The position numbers and the translations under genes were made by a program. Of a stretch of DNA of 30,088 nt, positions 10,300 through 20,196 are shown piece by piece (the stretch's first letter is position 1; the number at the start of each line of letters is the position of its first letter). The notes under the pieces were generated by a model. That model did no database searches. It was not told the DNA's origin and saw nothing but the letters and a program-made list of their open reading frames with translations. The stretch comes from Paulinella micropora (taxonomy: Eukaryota; Cercozoa; Imbricatea; Euglyphida), in NCBI GenBank assembly GCA_009731375.1, contig BJOX01000002.1:1013715-1043802 (forward strand), read 5' to 3'.

Positions 10300-10545
10300 A
10301 TAGGCAACAAATTTTACTGCGGAAGAAATGTGTAATTTCTTGCCAACACCCTCCGCTAAATTAGAAACAAGTTTCACCAGGGATGGCGTAGCGCCGAAAA
10401 AGACAGCTACTTGTTTTTTTTCGGCGCTGCGCACCCAACGACCGTAGGGGTCAGAAAAATAATCGTAGCAGGAAATTTTACCGAGGAAGAAATTTGTTAT
10501 TTCTTGCCACAACCCTCCATCAGTAACGAAGCTTCAAGGGTCAAC
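10300..10545. repeat. Imperfect internal duplication, offset about 165 bp
   Basis: GGAAGAAATGTGTAATTTCT near 10321 recurs as GGAAGAAATTTGTTATTTCT near 10486, each followed by a variant of TGCCAACACCCTCC. AGTAACGAAGCTTC occurs at both ends (about 10269 and 10521). The proximal minus-strand copy reads in frame (EGVGKKLHISSAVKF); the other copy hits a stop. Between them is a 12-bp hairpin, AGCGCCGAAAAA (10390-10401) with its complement at 10417-10428. Confidence 0.65.
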
Positions 10546-11051
10546 AATGCAAGGTGGAGATTTTAACATTGTGCTTCAGAAGTAAACTCCACCTGGCATT
10601 GCTTTCCAGCCAGCCAGTAATTGGACGGACAGGAGTCCGAAGACGACCAGCAAGAGTTTGAGTTTTTGCTCTTCTGGCCTTGTCCTAAAAGTCAGAAGAG
10701 CAAGAACTAGTTGCGACCGTAGACAGTGGTGATTTCTCTTCCTCGTCTTTTGCAAATCTGACGGCCAAAAGACGAAGAAGAGCAGCAAAAACCAATCCAT
10801 CCGCCGAGAACCGAGATTTTTGTGATTGTTTACATCGAGGATTTGCAAAGGTTAAAGTACAAGTAATGAAAGGAATTGTACTTGTGGGTTTCAGAAAACA
10901 TTTCAGATGAGAAAAATATGTCATATTTTTCAAAACTACACTTGTTGGGAAGTACAACCAAGGGCAACATTTTTTCAAAGACAAAAAATATTGCATATTT
11001 TTGAAAACAGTTAATGCTCATCCATGCGTAAAGGAGGGGGAAGGAAAGAAC
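10546..11051 (-). other. Unresolved intron/exon region with hairpins and two palindromes
   Basis: Probably mostly intron of the minus-strand gene after the donor at 11051. It holds family palindromes centred at 10921 and 10993. A hairpin with 15-bp arms, one mismatch (10662-10676 and 10693-10707, TTGCTCTTCTG core), is also present. A possible exon fragment, QKSRFSADGLVFAALLRLLA, is open but its borders are unclear. Confidence 0.4.
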
Positions 11052-11612
11052 CTTAGAGATGTTTTGATTTCCTGAAGGCGAATTTTGCGGCGGCGATCAA
11101 AGCTCCTGATCGGAATCACTCTTCCAAACGAGGACAAAACATCGAGTCCTTCCCTGCTTAGTCCTCGATGCTTGCGTTCAAGGCACAAGTCAAGCCCCCA
11201 CTGAAGAAAACGCTGACCCTGTTGAAGCATGACGAAAAGAAGGAAGAACGAAAACGCTTGTCTGCCCTCCGACAAAAGAACTTGGGCGTCATGTTCTTCA
11301 ATTTTGCGGAACTGACCGTTCTGATGCCTGACATGCGCTAACTTGTGCCAAAATCTGTAAAGTCTGTCAGGCGCGAACATTTTCACCCAAGCTTCGAAGC
11401 CAAAACCCAAAAAATCGCCTGACCACGAGTGACCACAAGAGAAAAAAATGCGTTGAACGTGTCACAGGCAACTTACTGGATACAGCTTTCTTGATTTTCA
11501 GGTCTTCTTCTGCGAACGTGTTGCAATCAGGAACAAAAGGAGTGCCCTGAATCGATTTTGCCACTTCAACGAAGTGGCTTCTCAGCGCAGACAGGTAACA
11601 TCGCTTGAGAAC

Positions 11613-12072
11613 CTAATATTGTCCAAAAAAACAGAAGTGGCGAAAATGGTTTTACAAGGGTTGTCGGAAAACAAAAATATGACATATTCCGACACCGGAA
11701 CCTTTTCAAACAAATCCGTCCGGAAAAAAGGTAAAAAATCACTTTTAAAGGATGTCTCAGAAAAAAAAATATGGCATATTTTCCAAAGTGAGCCGGTTTG
11801 AGCCCACACTCGGTGTCACCAAGGCACAAAAACCGGTTTCGGGCGTCAGTTTTTGGGAACAAGTGGCCGGACTGGGTCCGTTTGCCATTTTTGATTGCAT
11901 TTCATCATATGAGCGTGACTTTCCGTCCCTATCCAAATGAAAAAAAAACACGTGTTTTCAGGCCTAACTTCATTTTTTTTGTGCTTCGTGACCGCTTCCG
12001 GTCAACTTGAGCACTTTTGTTCGGGTGTCTAGATTGTTTCACTCTCAAAAATTGCTTTCCGAACACTACATC
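11613..12072. promoter_or_regulatory. Divergent spacer between the two element genes
   Basis: Lies between the 5'-most supported minus exon and the first ATG of the plus gene. It contains palindromes at 11673-11691 (set inside longer GTCGGAA/TTCCGAC arms) and 11765-11783. No clear TATA box or other core promoter was identified. Parts may instead be upstream exons or introns of either gene. The promoter call rests only on the divergent arrangement. Confidence 0.35.
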
Positions 12073-15000
12073 ATGGGTGGTCCCTCTGTCGACAAGTCTT
12101 ACATCACCTACAAATGGTGGGTCTCACCTGAAATGAAGCTCATTGTCTCTGAGTGTGAGTTTGGAGGAAAGCATGGGATTGACCACACGGGTCACATCGA
12201 GAGCTCTTTCGATCTCGGTGTTGTGTGGAAGTTTTCGTTTAAGCCAAAAGGTGCTACTAGTTACAACTACAACCCTCGACTTTGGCACGTCCAGGTGTGG
12301 GTCGACGACACAAGCCAAGACGAAGCTGGAGAATTCAAGACGTTTGCCTTGCTCGATGAACTGTGCCTCACTGAAGCTTACTACGTGGGCTTTCCTGCGG
12401 ATGTGACCTGGGACGAGAAGTTGCACGACATGTTCGCCAAAGGCCCAAACGTGGCAGCTCCTACAAGTCAGCAAGTTCTCTCCTTTGTTCTAGTTGTTTG
12501 TTGTTGCTTTGTGTCTGTTGTTCTAGTTGTTGCTTGAATTTGAACAAGTTTCAATTATGGGCTGTGAGTTCATGGCTGCCATGCTTGCCCGAACTGTTTT
12601 TTTGGCTTCGTGTCACTATGATTTTTTGTTTTTGCTCTCGGGTGTAGGGGCTGTGAACAACTACCTCAAGCAATTTCAAAAAGAGATGGATGAGCAGGCT
12701 AAGGTCTTCAAACAAAAATATGCAATATTTTTCTTGTGAGCTTCAATGTCTCACGATTCTTTACTCCACTTGGTTTTTTTTTTTCCATGTCTCAAGAATA
12801 TATCATATTTTTCATCCGAGACACATCTTCCACCACGACGTCATCATTGTCGTGTTGAAAAATATGCCATATTTTTCAACTTAGGATGGTTCCAAGGAGG
12901 AGGCCAAGGGGACAATCGCTGATTCGCAGGCTGCCCCGGCTGATGTTTCCTCTGTTTTCCATCCTAACAATTCTCTTTCGAATTCTCAGGGCAGTGTTGC
13001 AGCTACTGAGGTGGTGGAAGAGGAAAAAGCACGCGCCGACCCTGCCCTCGCTCGTCGTGTTTCTGCTCAGCTAGCTGCAGGCAGGCCCCCCAGCCTCGTG
13101 TCTTCAGCCCCTGCTGCCACAGCCTTCGAGCTCTTCGTCGAGTACTTCTTTGAGATCTTCATCGAGCAGTTCCTCGACATCCACTCCATTACGGTCTATC
13201 CCCTTGAATAAAAAACAGCCCAAGGCGGCGGTTGGAACCATCACACCTCTGGCCAGGAGCTCCTCTGCCACTTCCGCGACACCGTCTTCATCCTCGTCGT
13301 CTTCTGCCCCACCCCCGGTTCCCCTGTCTCCGGCGTCGTCTTCTTCTTCAGTCTCCACACCTGCTGCAACTGGAAAGTGCAAACCGCAGGCCTCGCCGGA
13401 AGGGTCCGAACAACCCGAGAAGAAGCGCAGGATGAAGGGGGAAAAGGGCACGGGAAAGAATGTCTTGGAGGCTGACAATCAGAAAGCTGAGAAGAATGCG
13501 TACATCAAGGGTCAGCCCCCTTTTCTTTTGTTCTTTTGTTGAAAATTATACTATGTTTTTGGTTGGTTGTTCTGTGCAGACACCAGAGAGAAGACGAAGG
13601 AAGCCGCCAAAGCCCTTGCCAGCATGACTTACAAGAACGTGCAGGCCATTCCCGACGCCATCGCTACCCAACCCCACAGGGCAGTGACTGATCGTTTTTT
13701 CGACTCAGAGCATGTCAAACAACTCGTCGAGAATTTTAAAAAGTCTCAGGATCCCAACAGGAAGATCCAGTGGGTGGGTTGGATCCGAGATCCGAAAGAA
13801 GTTGTCAATCCCGGAAAGCTTGGGCTGGACGACGCCGACAATTCCCTCTTGGAATCCCCTCCTTTCGTTGACGAGAGAGCCTTGAAAGAATTTCAGGCTG
13901 TGTGGAATTCGGCTGGGCTTGTAGAAAAGGAAAGGCCCAAGATGGACTTCACGAGCCTGCCAATCGAGGGCCAGGCCAAGATCAAGAACTTTCTTCGCAA
14001 GGCCATCCAGGACGGCAAGTTTCCCCTGCAGGCGATCGTTGGTCTTCATTCCAGCCATGCAACTCAGCAACTTCACAGAGAAGAACCTCAGAACTCGAAA
14101 TTCCAGGTCATTCACCTGCAAGCTCTTCGTTTCGTTCGTTGAAACGATGAAGGTCGTCAATCCGTCAGTTTTCTTGGTGCCTTCTAGAACACTGTTGCTG
14201 ACGTCCACCGTAAAAACACATTCGGCGAGAACTGCATTTCTGCGCACGATCAAGGTTACTCTGGAATGGCTCGTCTCAAGGACTAGAATGATGCTTCCTG
14301 CAACAAGTTTCTGACCTCATGGAAGAGGGACTTCGCCCTTTCGAACAACATCCCCTTGCCGACTTTCGGTTCCATGTGGACTTACGTCGCTTCGAACACC
14401 GGTGAGCTTTGGAAGTGCTGGCTGAAGCTTCTTTCCCCTGGTGGCGTTCGTTCTGACATGCCTAGGGACCAGGCAATCATCGAAAGCATCAACGAACTTC
14501 ACAACATCCGCAAGGACAAGGCTGGTCTAGTGGAAGAAATGCAGCAATTGATTGAGGACCTCCGGCAAGGAAAGCCAAGCGAAGTGAAGCAAACCATGAA
14601 GAAGTTTTTTCTGGAGCAGAAGAAGTACGTCTGCCTCATCTCGCTGCAGGACACGATCCTGGACCTTGCTGACAACATGGGGTTTTTTTTGAAATCGACG
14701 GTGTTTACGTCGGCAAACAGTGGAAGGATTTGTGTGATTTCGTCCCCAGCTTGACAACGATGAAGGCAGGGCAATCCTTGCTCGCACTGTGGACATCCTC
14801 TACCTGCAGAAAAAGAAGGACCGCTCCCTCCCGGACAACCTGGAAAATTACGTCAAGACCTGGATCCAGGCAGCACTCAAACGTCTCTTCTGCGAAGAAA
14901 TCGAACAGCCACAGGTTCTGAGACCTCCTGTTGCATGCTCTTGAAGACTTGTTTAAAAATATATATTTTTTTTTTGATAGGCAACCATCTGTGAAGATCA

Positions 15001-16492
15001 GCAGATCCATTTCGGCAACGCTACGATTCTGGTGCAGGACATGTTCAACATGGCCTGCAACTCTGATCTAGTGTGTGGCAATTTTGGTCTCCCTTTCTTT
15101 TCCATCAATTGAAAATATGTTATATTTTTCTTTTTTGGTTTTCCTCATTCCTTGTGTTTGTGTCTTGTTTGATCCAGACCTGCTTTACGCTGACCTTCCT
15201 TACAAGATTTCCGACCTTGTTGCTGACACTACTGAAAGCAACAAGGAAAGTGTCATCAAATTGCTGAACCAGTTCGGTTTTGTCTGCAACGCTAACAAGC
15301 GCGCCGTCATTTTTCATCACCATCTGTCCCAGTACGACCTCTTGGTGGAAGCTTTGTAACAGTGTGGCTTCGGAACAATCGAGTCTGTGTTCTGGTACAA
15401 GGAGAAGCACAACTACAAGGGACACGTCCAGAAGTGGATCAAGGCAGTGGAGTGCATCATGGTGGCGTTCTACCCGGCCCAGAGTGTATTTCAGCTCAAT
15501 CTCTCCAGGAACCCGCTTGATCATCACAATGTTTACTCTGTTGCGGTCCCAACGAAAAAACAGAAAGTCACTGGGAGGCAGGACGAACGAGTCAACGCTT
15601 TTGAAAAACCCACGGAGTTGTCCAGATAAATCCTTTCTGATATTCTTCCCCCGCAGAGCAAGGTGTTGGTTGCTTGCATGAGCTCTGGCTCGGAGGTCAT
15701 CGGCGCCCTTCAGGCCAACATGATCGTCACCTGCTTGGACATCGATGCTGGCCAGGTTCAAAACGCCAAGGATCGCGTCCGCAAGTTTCTGGAGCCCGGT
15801 TCTAAAAAGGGCAGGCCGCCCAAAGCAGCTGTGGAAGGAGAGCTCCCTGTGACAAGGTGGAGGATTTAGAAGAAAATACGGAAGACGATGACGACGAGAA
15901 GATCGTTCAGTGTAATGTCCCCAACGATAGCTAGTAAAAAGTCGGTAATACAACCAAACACAATCCTCAAAAGATGAGAATGATGTCTCGTTATATTAGC
16001 TCAGTGAAGCCAAAAAGGAAAACGGCAACAGACCAGGAATAAAATGACATCAGGTCCAAATCCGGACAAATAATACTGAAAAACAAGCTGGTGCACCTGT
16101 CACCAGGAAAAGGTACTTTTTACCGGTTATCAGGGGGCTGATGCCTACACCAGAAGCTTGCAAGGCAAGGTTACATTGGAGGAAACAATTCTTCTGTCCA
16201 CGCCACATGCTGCGTGTGCGAGGAAACATTTAACGTGCGGGAGTTTGACAGCACCGCTTGCCAGAAATGCAGCAGCACGGTGCACAAAGGGTGGTGGATG
16301 ACCGGCGCCAAGCTGAAAGATGGTAGTGATGAGCACGAGCAGTGCGACTACACCTGCGGCCTAGAGGCAGGCGATTGCGACAATGATGATGGCTTGCGTG
16401 CGGACATTTCATTCTGCTCCGAAGATTGCCACTGCGGTTGGTATCTTATGATGATGCATTCGTCTGCCCCTCTTCCCGCTGCCACCAAGTAA
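12073..16492 (+). pseudogene. ParB-like/DNA amino-methyltransferase (beta class)/Cys-rich protein, copy 2, damaged
   Basis: Exons by frame and GT-AG: 12073-12466 (ATG; SYITYKWWVSPEMKLIVSEC), 12648-12703, 12885-13058, 13123-13510 (Ser-rich, basic PEKKRRMKGEK), 13580-14106, 14188-14914, 14981-15074, 15178-15900 and about 16150-16492. The 13580-14106 exon has IQWVGWIRDPKEVV and GLHSSHATQQL, reminiscent of the ParB-type GxHRxxA signature. The later exons give DLVYLLYADLPYK (variant DPPY, motif IV), NAFEKPTEL and VACMSSGSEVIGA (motif I). Motif IV before motif I is the beta-class order. The tail has CCVCEE, CQKC, CDYTC and FCSEDCHC, probably zinc-binding. Breaks: TAG at 14284, TAA at 15357 and 15627, frame changes near 14690, 14750 and 15850. 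An alternative to the 13059-13122 intron is an indel in the C-run at 13086. Target base and sequence are unknown. Confidence 0.7.
15075..15177 (+). other. Intron 5' of the DPPY-like motif, containing a palindrome
   Basis: Donor GTGGCA and acceptor GATCCAG give a joined reading DLVYLLYADLPYK that matches the motif IV context of amino-methyltransferases. The palindrome at 15111-15129 lies in the middle. The previous intron, 14915-14980, carries the AT-only relative AAAAATATATATTTTT. Confidence 0.55.
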
Positions 16493-17023
16493 TGCACCTG
16501 GATTCGGGCACTGTTTTCGAAATATGCTATATTTTTCGAAAGTACTTTTTTCATTAAATTGATCGTTTTGTTTTATTGTTTTAACTTTGCCTGAACGTTT
16601 TCGTGCATCCGGACCGGTTCAAGACTTTCCATCTCGCACCGGTACTTGTAGTGTGAAAATATAGCATAAAAATCACCTAAAATTGCAAGGCTGCACTGTT
16701 TTTCGATGGCTGAAACTGCTTTCATAACTTTTTTTTCACGTTGACCCCGGGTAAAACAGAAAATTTGATACATTACAGATATTTTTTTCCCCCCTAAAAA
16801 TTGCAGTACATTGGCAGGACCAAGTACTAGGGATAGACTGCACCAACTTCTATTTTCCACCCGACTGCAGAAATCGGGATAGACTGTTCTATTTTTCGTC
16901 GCAAACAACGGAAATTTGGCCCATTGAGAAAGTTGGCCTGGCAGTTCTGCCTTGCCTGTTTCCTGAACTAGCAACAAAATTCACATTGCCATTAACAAGA
17001 CCAGGAGAAAAGGAAAACAAAAG
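16493..17023. other. 3' flank of copy 2
   Basis: No gene was seen. It holds the palindrome at 16518-16536 with extended CGAA/TTCG symmetry, a weak copy at about 16654-16672, and the terminal-like block at 16803-16885. Confidence 0.6.
16803..16885. repeat. Terminal-like block shared with 7724-7775
   Basis: GCAGTACATTGGCAGG at 16803-16818 and GCAGAAATCGGGATAGACT at 16867-16885 match, in order and orientation, the block at 7726-7780. Each block lies a few hundred bases downstream of a methyltransferase copy. It is a candidate 3' boundary of the element family. The inverted arm seen at 7785-7799 is degenerate here. Confidence 0.5.
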
Positions 17024-17422
17024 ATGGAACTCGCGATTCTTGGAGCGTCCATAGTCGGCATACTGGTCCTGTGCTCACCGGTGTCCCCTCGGCATTGATT
17101 TTTGCATTTTTTTTTGTGTCTGCAAAGTTTCGTTACAGTCATGTTGTCCACGTCACTGTTATGGTCCATTCCATGGGTATGTTTTTTTGCAAGGAAACTT
17201 CAATTCCTTCTGTCTTGAAGTTCTTACTGTGTTTGTATTCACTTGCTCACCTCTTGTCAATCGCAAGTCATGGTTTCCTTCGCGGGTTTGTTCTAGTTGT
17301 TCATCAATGCTTCGTGGTACGTGCAACTCTTACTTCTCTCGGGCGTGCTGGTCGCGTATATCATGAGGCCACCACATGTGAAAGGGAACCCTCCCCGCAG
17401 CGTTCCATACGGAACCGCCAAG
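17024..17422 (+). CDS. Possible first two exons of a small membrane protein gene
   Basis: Exon 1 (17024-17080) encodes MELAILGASIVGILVLCSP, a hydrophobic stretch like a signal peptide or membrane anchor. It ends at a GTGTCC donor. An acceptor TTGTTCTAG at 17296 leads to exon 2 (17297-17422), beginning LFINASWYVQLLLLSGVLVA and then IMRPPHVKGNPPRSVPYG, ending at AAG/GTCGCA. Both exons are whole numbers of codons, so the frame is kept. The rest of the gene would lie beyond the pyrimidine tract. I do not recognise the family. The support is the coding look and phase agreement only. Confidence 0.3.
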
Positions 17423-17450
17423 GTCGCATGTTCCCATTCCTCCCCGTCTT

Positions 17451-17590
17451 ACTACTTCCTTCCTTCCTTCCTTCCTTCCTTCCTTTTTTCCTTCCTTTTT
17501 TCCTTCCTTCCTTCCTTTTTTCCTTCCTTTTTTCCTTCCTTTTCTCCTTCCTTTTCTCCTTCCTTTTCTCCTTCCTTTTTTCTCCTTCCT

Positions 17591-17621
<31 letters not shown>

Positions 17622-17773
17622 TTTCTTTCTTTCTTTCTTTCTTCCTTTCTTCCTTTCTTCTTCTTTTCTTCCTTTCTTCCTTTCTTCCTTTCTTCCTTTC
17701 TTCCTTCCTTCCTTCCTTCCTTTCTTTCTTCCTTCCTTTCTTTCTTCCTTTCTTCCTTTCTTCCTTAATTCCT
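17451..17773. repeat. (CCTT)n/(CTTT)n pyrimidine tract
   Basis: All-pyrimidine plus strand of CCTT, CTTT and TTCTCC variants, broken only by AATT near 17766. It is the first part of a 1.8-kb near-continuous pyrimidine region. Confidence 0.95.
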
Positions 17774-17775
17774 TT

Positions 17776-17964
<189 letters not shown>

Positions 17965-17974
17965 CATGCTAATG

Positions 17975-18093
17975 CTCTTTCTGCTCCTCCTCCTCCTCCT
18001 CCTTCTCCTTCTTCTTCTTCTTCTTCTTCTTCTTCTTCTTCTTCTTCTTCTTCTTCTTCTTCTTCTTCTTCTTCTTCTTCTTCTTCTTCTTCT

Positions 18094-18129
<36 letters not shown>

Positions 18130-18334
18130 ACTGCTTCTTCTTCTGTTCTTCTTCTTCTTCTTCTTCTTCTTCTTCTTCTTCTTCTTCTTCTTCTTCTTCT
18201 TCTTCTTCTTCTTCTTCTTCTTCTTCTTCTTCTTCTTCTTCTTCTTCTTCTTCTTCTTCTTCTTCTTCTTCTTCTTCTTCTCCTTCTTCTTCTTCTTCTT
18301 CTCCTTCTCCTTCTTCTTCTTCTTCTTCTTCTTC

Positions 18335-18382
<48 letters not shown>

Positions 18383-18524
18383 TTCGTCTTCTTCTTCTTC
18401 TGCTTCTGCTTCTGCTTCTGCTGCTTCTGCTTCTGCTTCTGCTTCTTCTTCTTCTTCTTCTTCTTCTTCTTCTTCTTCTTCTTCTTCTTCGTCGTCGTCG
18501 TCGTCGTCGTCGTCGTCTTCTTCT

Positions 18525-18565
<41 letters not shown>

Positions 18566-19233
18566 TTCGTCGTCGTCGTCGTCGTCTTCTTCTTCTTCTT
18601 CTTCTTCTTCTTCTTCTTCTTCTTCTTCTTCTTCTTCTTCTTCTTCTTCTTCTTCTTCTTCTTCTTCTTCTTCTTCTTCTTCTTCTTCTTCTTCTTCTTC
18701 TTCTTCTTCTCCTCCTCCTCCTCCTCCTTCTTCTTCTTCTTCTTCTTCTCCTGCTCCTCCTTCTTCTTCTCCTTCTCCTTCTTCTTCTTCTTCTTCTTCT
18801 TCTTCTTCTTCTTCTTCTTCTTCTTCTTCTTCTTCTGCTTCTTCTTCTGCTTCTTCTTCTTCTTCTTCTTCTTCTTCTTCATCTTCTGCTTCTTCTTCTG
18901 CTTCTGCTTCTGCTTCTGCTCCTTCTTCTGCTCCTTCTTCTGCTCCTTCTTCTGCTCCTTCTTCTGCTCCTTCTTCTGCTCCTTCTTCTGCTCCTTCTTC
19001 TTCTTCTTCTTCTTCTTCTTCTTCTTCTTCTTCTTCTTCTTCTTCTTCTTCTCCTTCTGCTTCTTCTGCTTCTTCTGCTTCTTCTGCTTCTTCTGCTTCT
19101 TCCTTCTTCTTCTTCTTCTTCTTCTTCTTCTTCTTCTTCTTCTTCTTCTTCTTCTTCTTCTTCTTCTTCTTCTTCTTCTTCTTCTTCTTCTTCTTCTTCT
19201 TCTTCTTCTTCTTCTTCTTCTTCTTCTTTTTCT
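17975..19233. repeat. (TTC)n-dominated trinucleotide megatract
   Basis: Over 1.2 kb of TTC, CTC, TGC, TCG and TTA triplet blocks, including (CTG)n at 18099-18130, (ATT)n at 18336-18380, (TCG)n at 18489-18590 and a higher-order TTCTTCTGCTCC run at about 18915-18995. The homopolymeric open frames it creates on both strands are not genes. It ends in a gap. Confidence 0.95.
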
Positions 19234-20096
19234 NNNNNNNNNNNNNNNNNNNNNNNNNNNNNNNNNNNNNNNNNNNNNNNNNNNNNNNNNNNNNNNNNNN
19301 NNNNNNNNNNNNNNNNNNNNNNNNNNNNNNNNNNNNNNNNNNNNNNNNNNNNNNNNNNNNNNNNNNNNNNNNNNNNNNNNNNNNNNNNNNNNNNNNNNNN
19401 NNNNNNNNNNNNNNNNNNNNNNNNNNNNNNNNNNNNNNNNNNNNNNNNNNNNNNNNNNNNNNNNNNNNNNNNNNNNNNNNNNNNNNNNNNNNNNNNNNNN
19501 NNNNNNNNNNNNNNNNNNNNNNNNNNNNNNNNNNNNNNNNNNNNNNNNNNNNNNNNNNNNNNNNNNNNNNNNNNNNNNNNNNNNNNNNNNNNNNNNNNNN
19601 NNNNNNNNNNNNNNNNNNNNNNNNNNNNNNNNNNNNNNNNNNNNNNNNNNNNNNNNNNNNNNNNNNNNNNNNNNNNNNNNNNNNNNNNNNNNNNNNNNNN
19701 NNNNNNNNNNNNNNNNNNNNNNNNNNNNNNNNNNNNNNNNNNNNNNNNNNNNNNNNNNNNNNNNNNNNNNNNNNNNNNNNNNNNNNNNNNNNNNNNNNNN
19801 NNNNNNNNNNNNNNNNNNNNNNNNNNNNNNNNNNNNNNNNNNNNNNNNNNNNNNNNNNNNNNNNNNNNNNNNNNNNNNNNNNNNNNNNNNNNNNNNNNNN
19901 NNNNNNNNNNNNNNNNNNNNNNNNNNNNNNNNNNNNNNNNNNNNNNNNNNNNNNNNNNNNNNNNNNNNNNNNNNNNNNNNNNNNNNNNNNNNNNNNNNNN
20001 NNNNNNNNNNNNNNNNNNNNNNNNNNNNNNNNNNNNNNNNNNNNNNNNNNNNNNNNNNNNNNNNNNNNNNNNNNNNNNNNNNNNNNNNNNNNNNNN
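19234..20096. other. Assembly gap (863 N)
   Basis: Ns between (TTC)n and (TC)n. The real length of the pyrimidine region is unknown. Confidence 0.99.

Positions 20097-20165
<69 letters not shown>
20097..20165. repeat. (TC)n microsatellite
   Basis: Pure TC repeats after the gap, followed by a short TATC stretch. Confidence 0.95.
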
Positions 20166-20166
<1 letters not shown>

Positions 20167-20196
20167 GCTATCTATCTATCTCCCCCTTACCCTCAC

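Larger units (their letters stand above)
8260..11612 (-). pseudogene. Spliced transposase-like large protein, damaged
   Basis: Minus-strand exons supported by frame and splice sites: 11612-11477 (from VLKRCYLSALRSHF), donor GTAAGT, then 11418-11052 (GFGFEAWVKMFAPDRLYRFW ... LSREGLDVLSSFGR). An unresolved part spans 10.9-10.5 kb. Then come about 10450-10208 (SLVKLVSNLAEGVGKK), a 73-nt intron, 10134-9873 (STWFDNFATSLKFRNVG), about 9660-9361 (NEELTPAQRANLGGLLVLF), a 44-nt intron, and 9316 to 8516 or 8260 (YSHVLCLHLLTLNYWRRHQH, then an acidic/Ser-rich tail). Breaks: a TAA after NMREL at 9870, phase disagreement across the 44-nt intron, and a frame change near 8520-8590. The style resembles large proteins of unclassified eukaryotic transposons (DUF6589-like, from memory only). 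The first exon and start were not identified. Function is not established. Confidence 0.5.
8100..16672. repeat. Cluster of about 13 near-identical 19-bp palindromes
   Basis: Consensus AAAAATATGNCATATTTTT, usually with G before and C after. Copies are centred at about 8109, 9342, 9742, 10921, 10993, 11682, 11774, 12723, 12803, 12867, 15120 and 16527, with a weak copy near 16663 and AT-only relatives near 13552 and 14963. The copy at 12858-12876 is perfect and its symmetry extends to 27 bp. None lies in a supported exon: they sit in introns of both divergent genes or in their flanks. I saw none in 1-8 kb or 17-30 kb. The distribution is directly visible; any role is inference. Confidence 0.85.

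Noticed and set aside
11757-11951. Minus-strand frame DRDGKSRSYDEMQSKMANGP upstream of the minus gene
   Set aside because: Open for 64 codons but without ATG or clear splice sites, and it runs through a palindrome. Could be an exon, but unsupported.
15120-15953. 277-codon minus-strand frame over the methyltransferase region
   Set aside because: Antisense of copy 2. The plus-strand reading is homologous to copy 1 and carries methyltransferase motifs.
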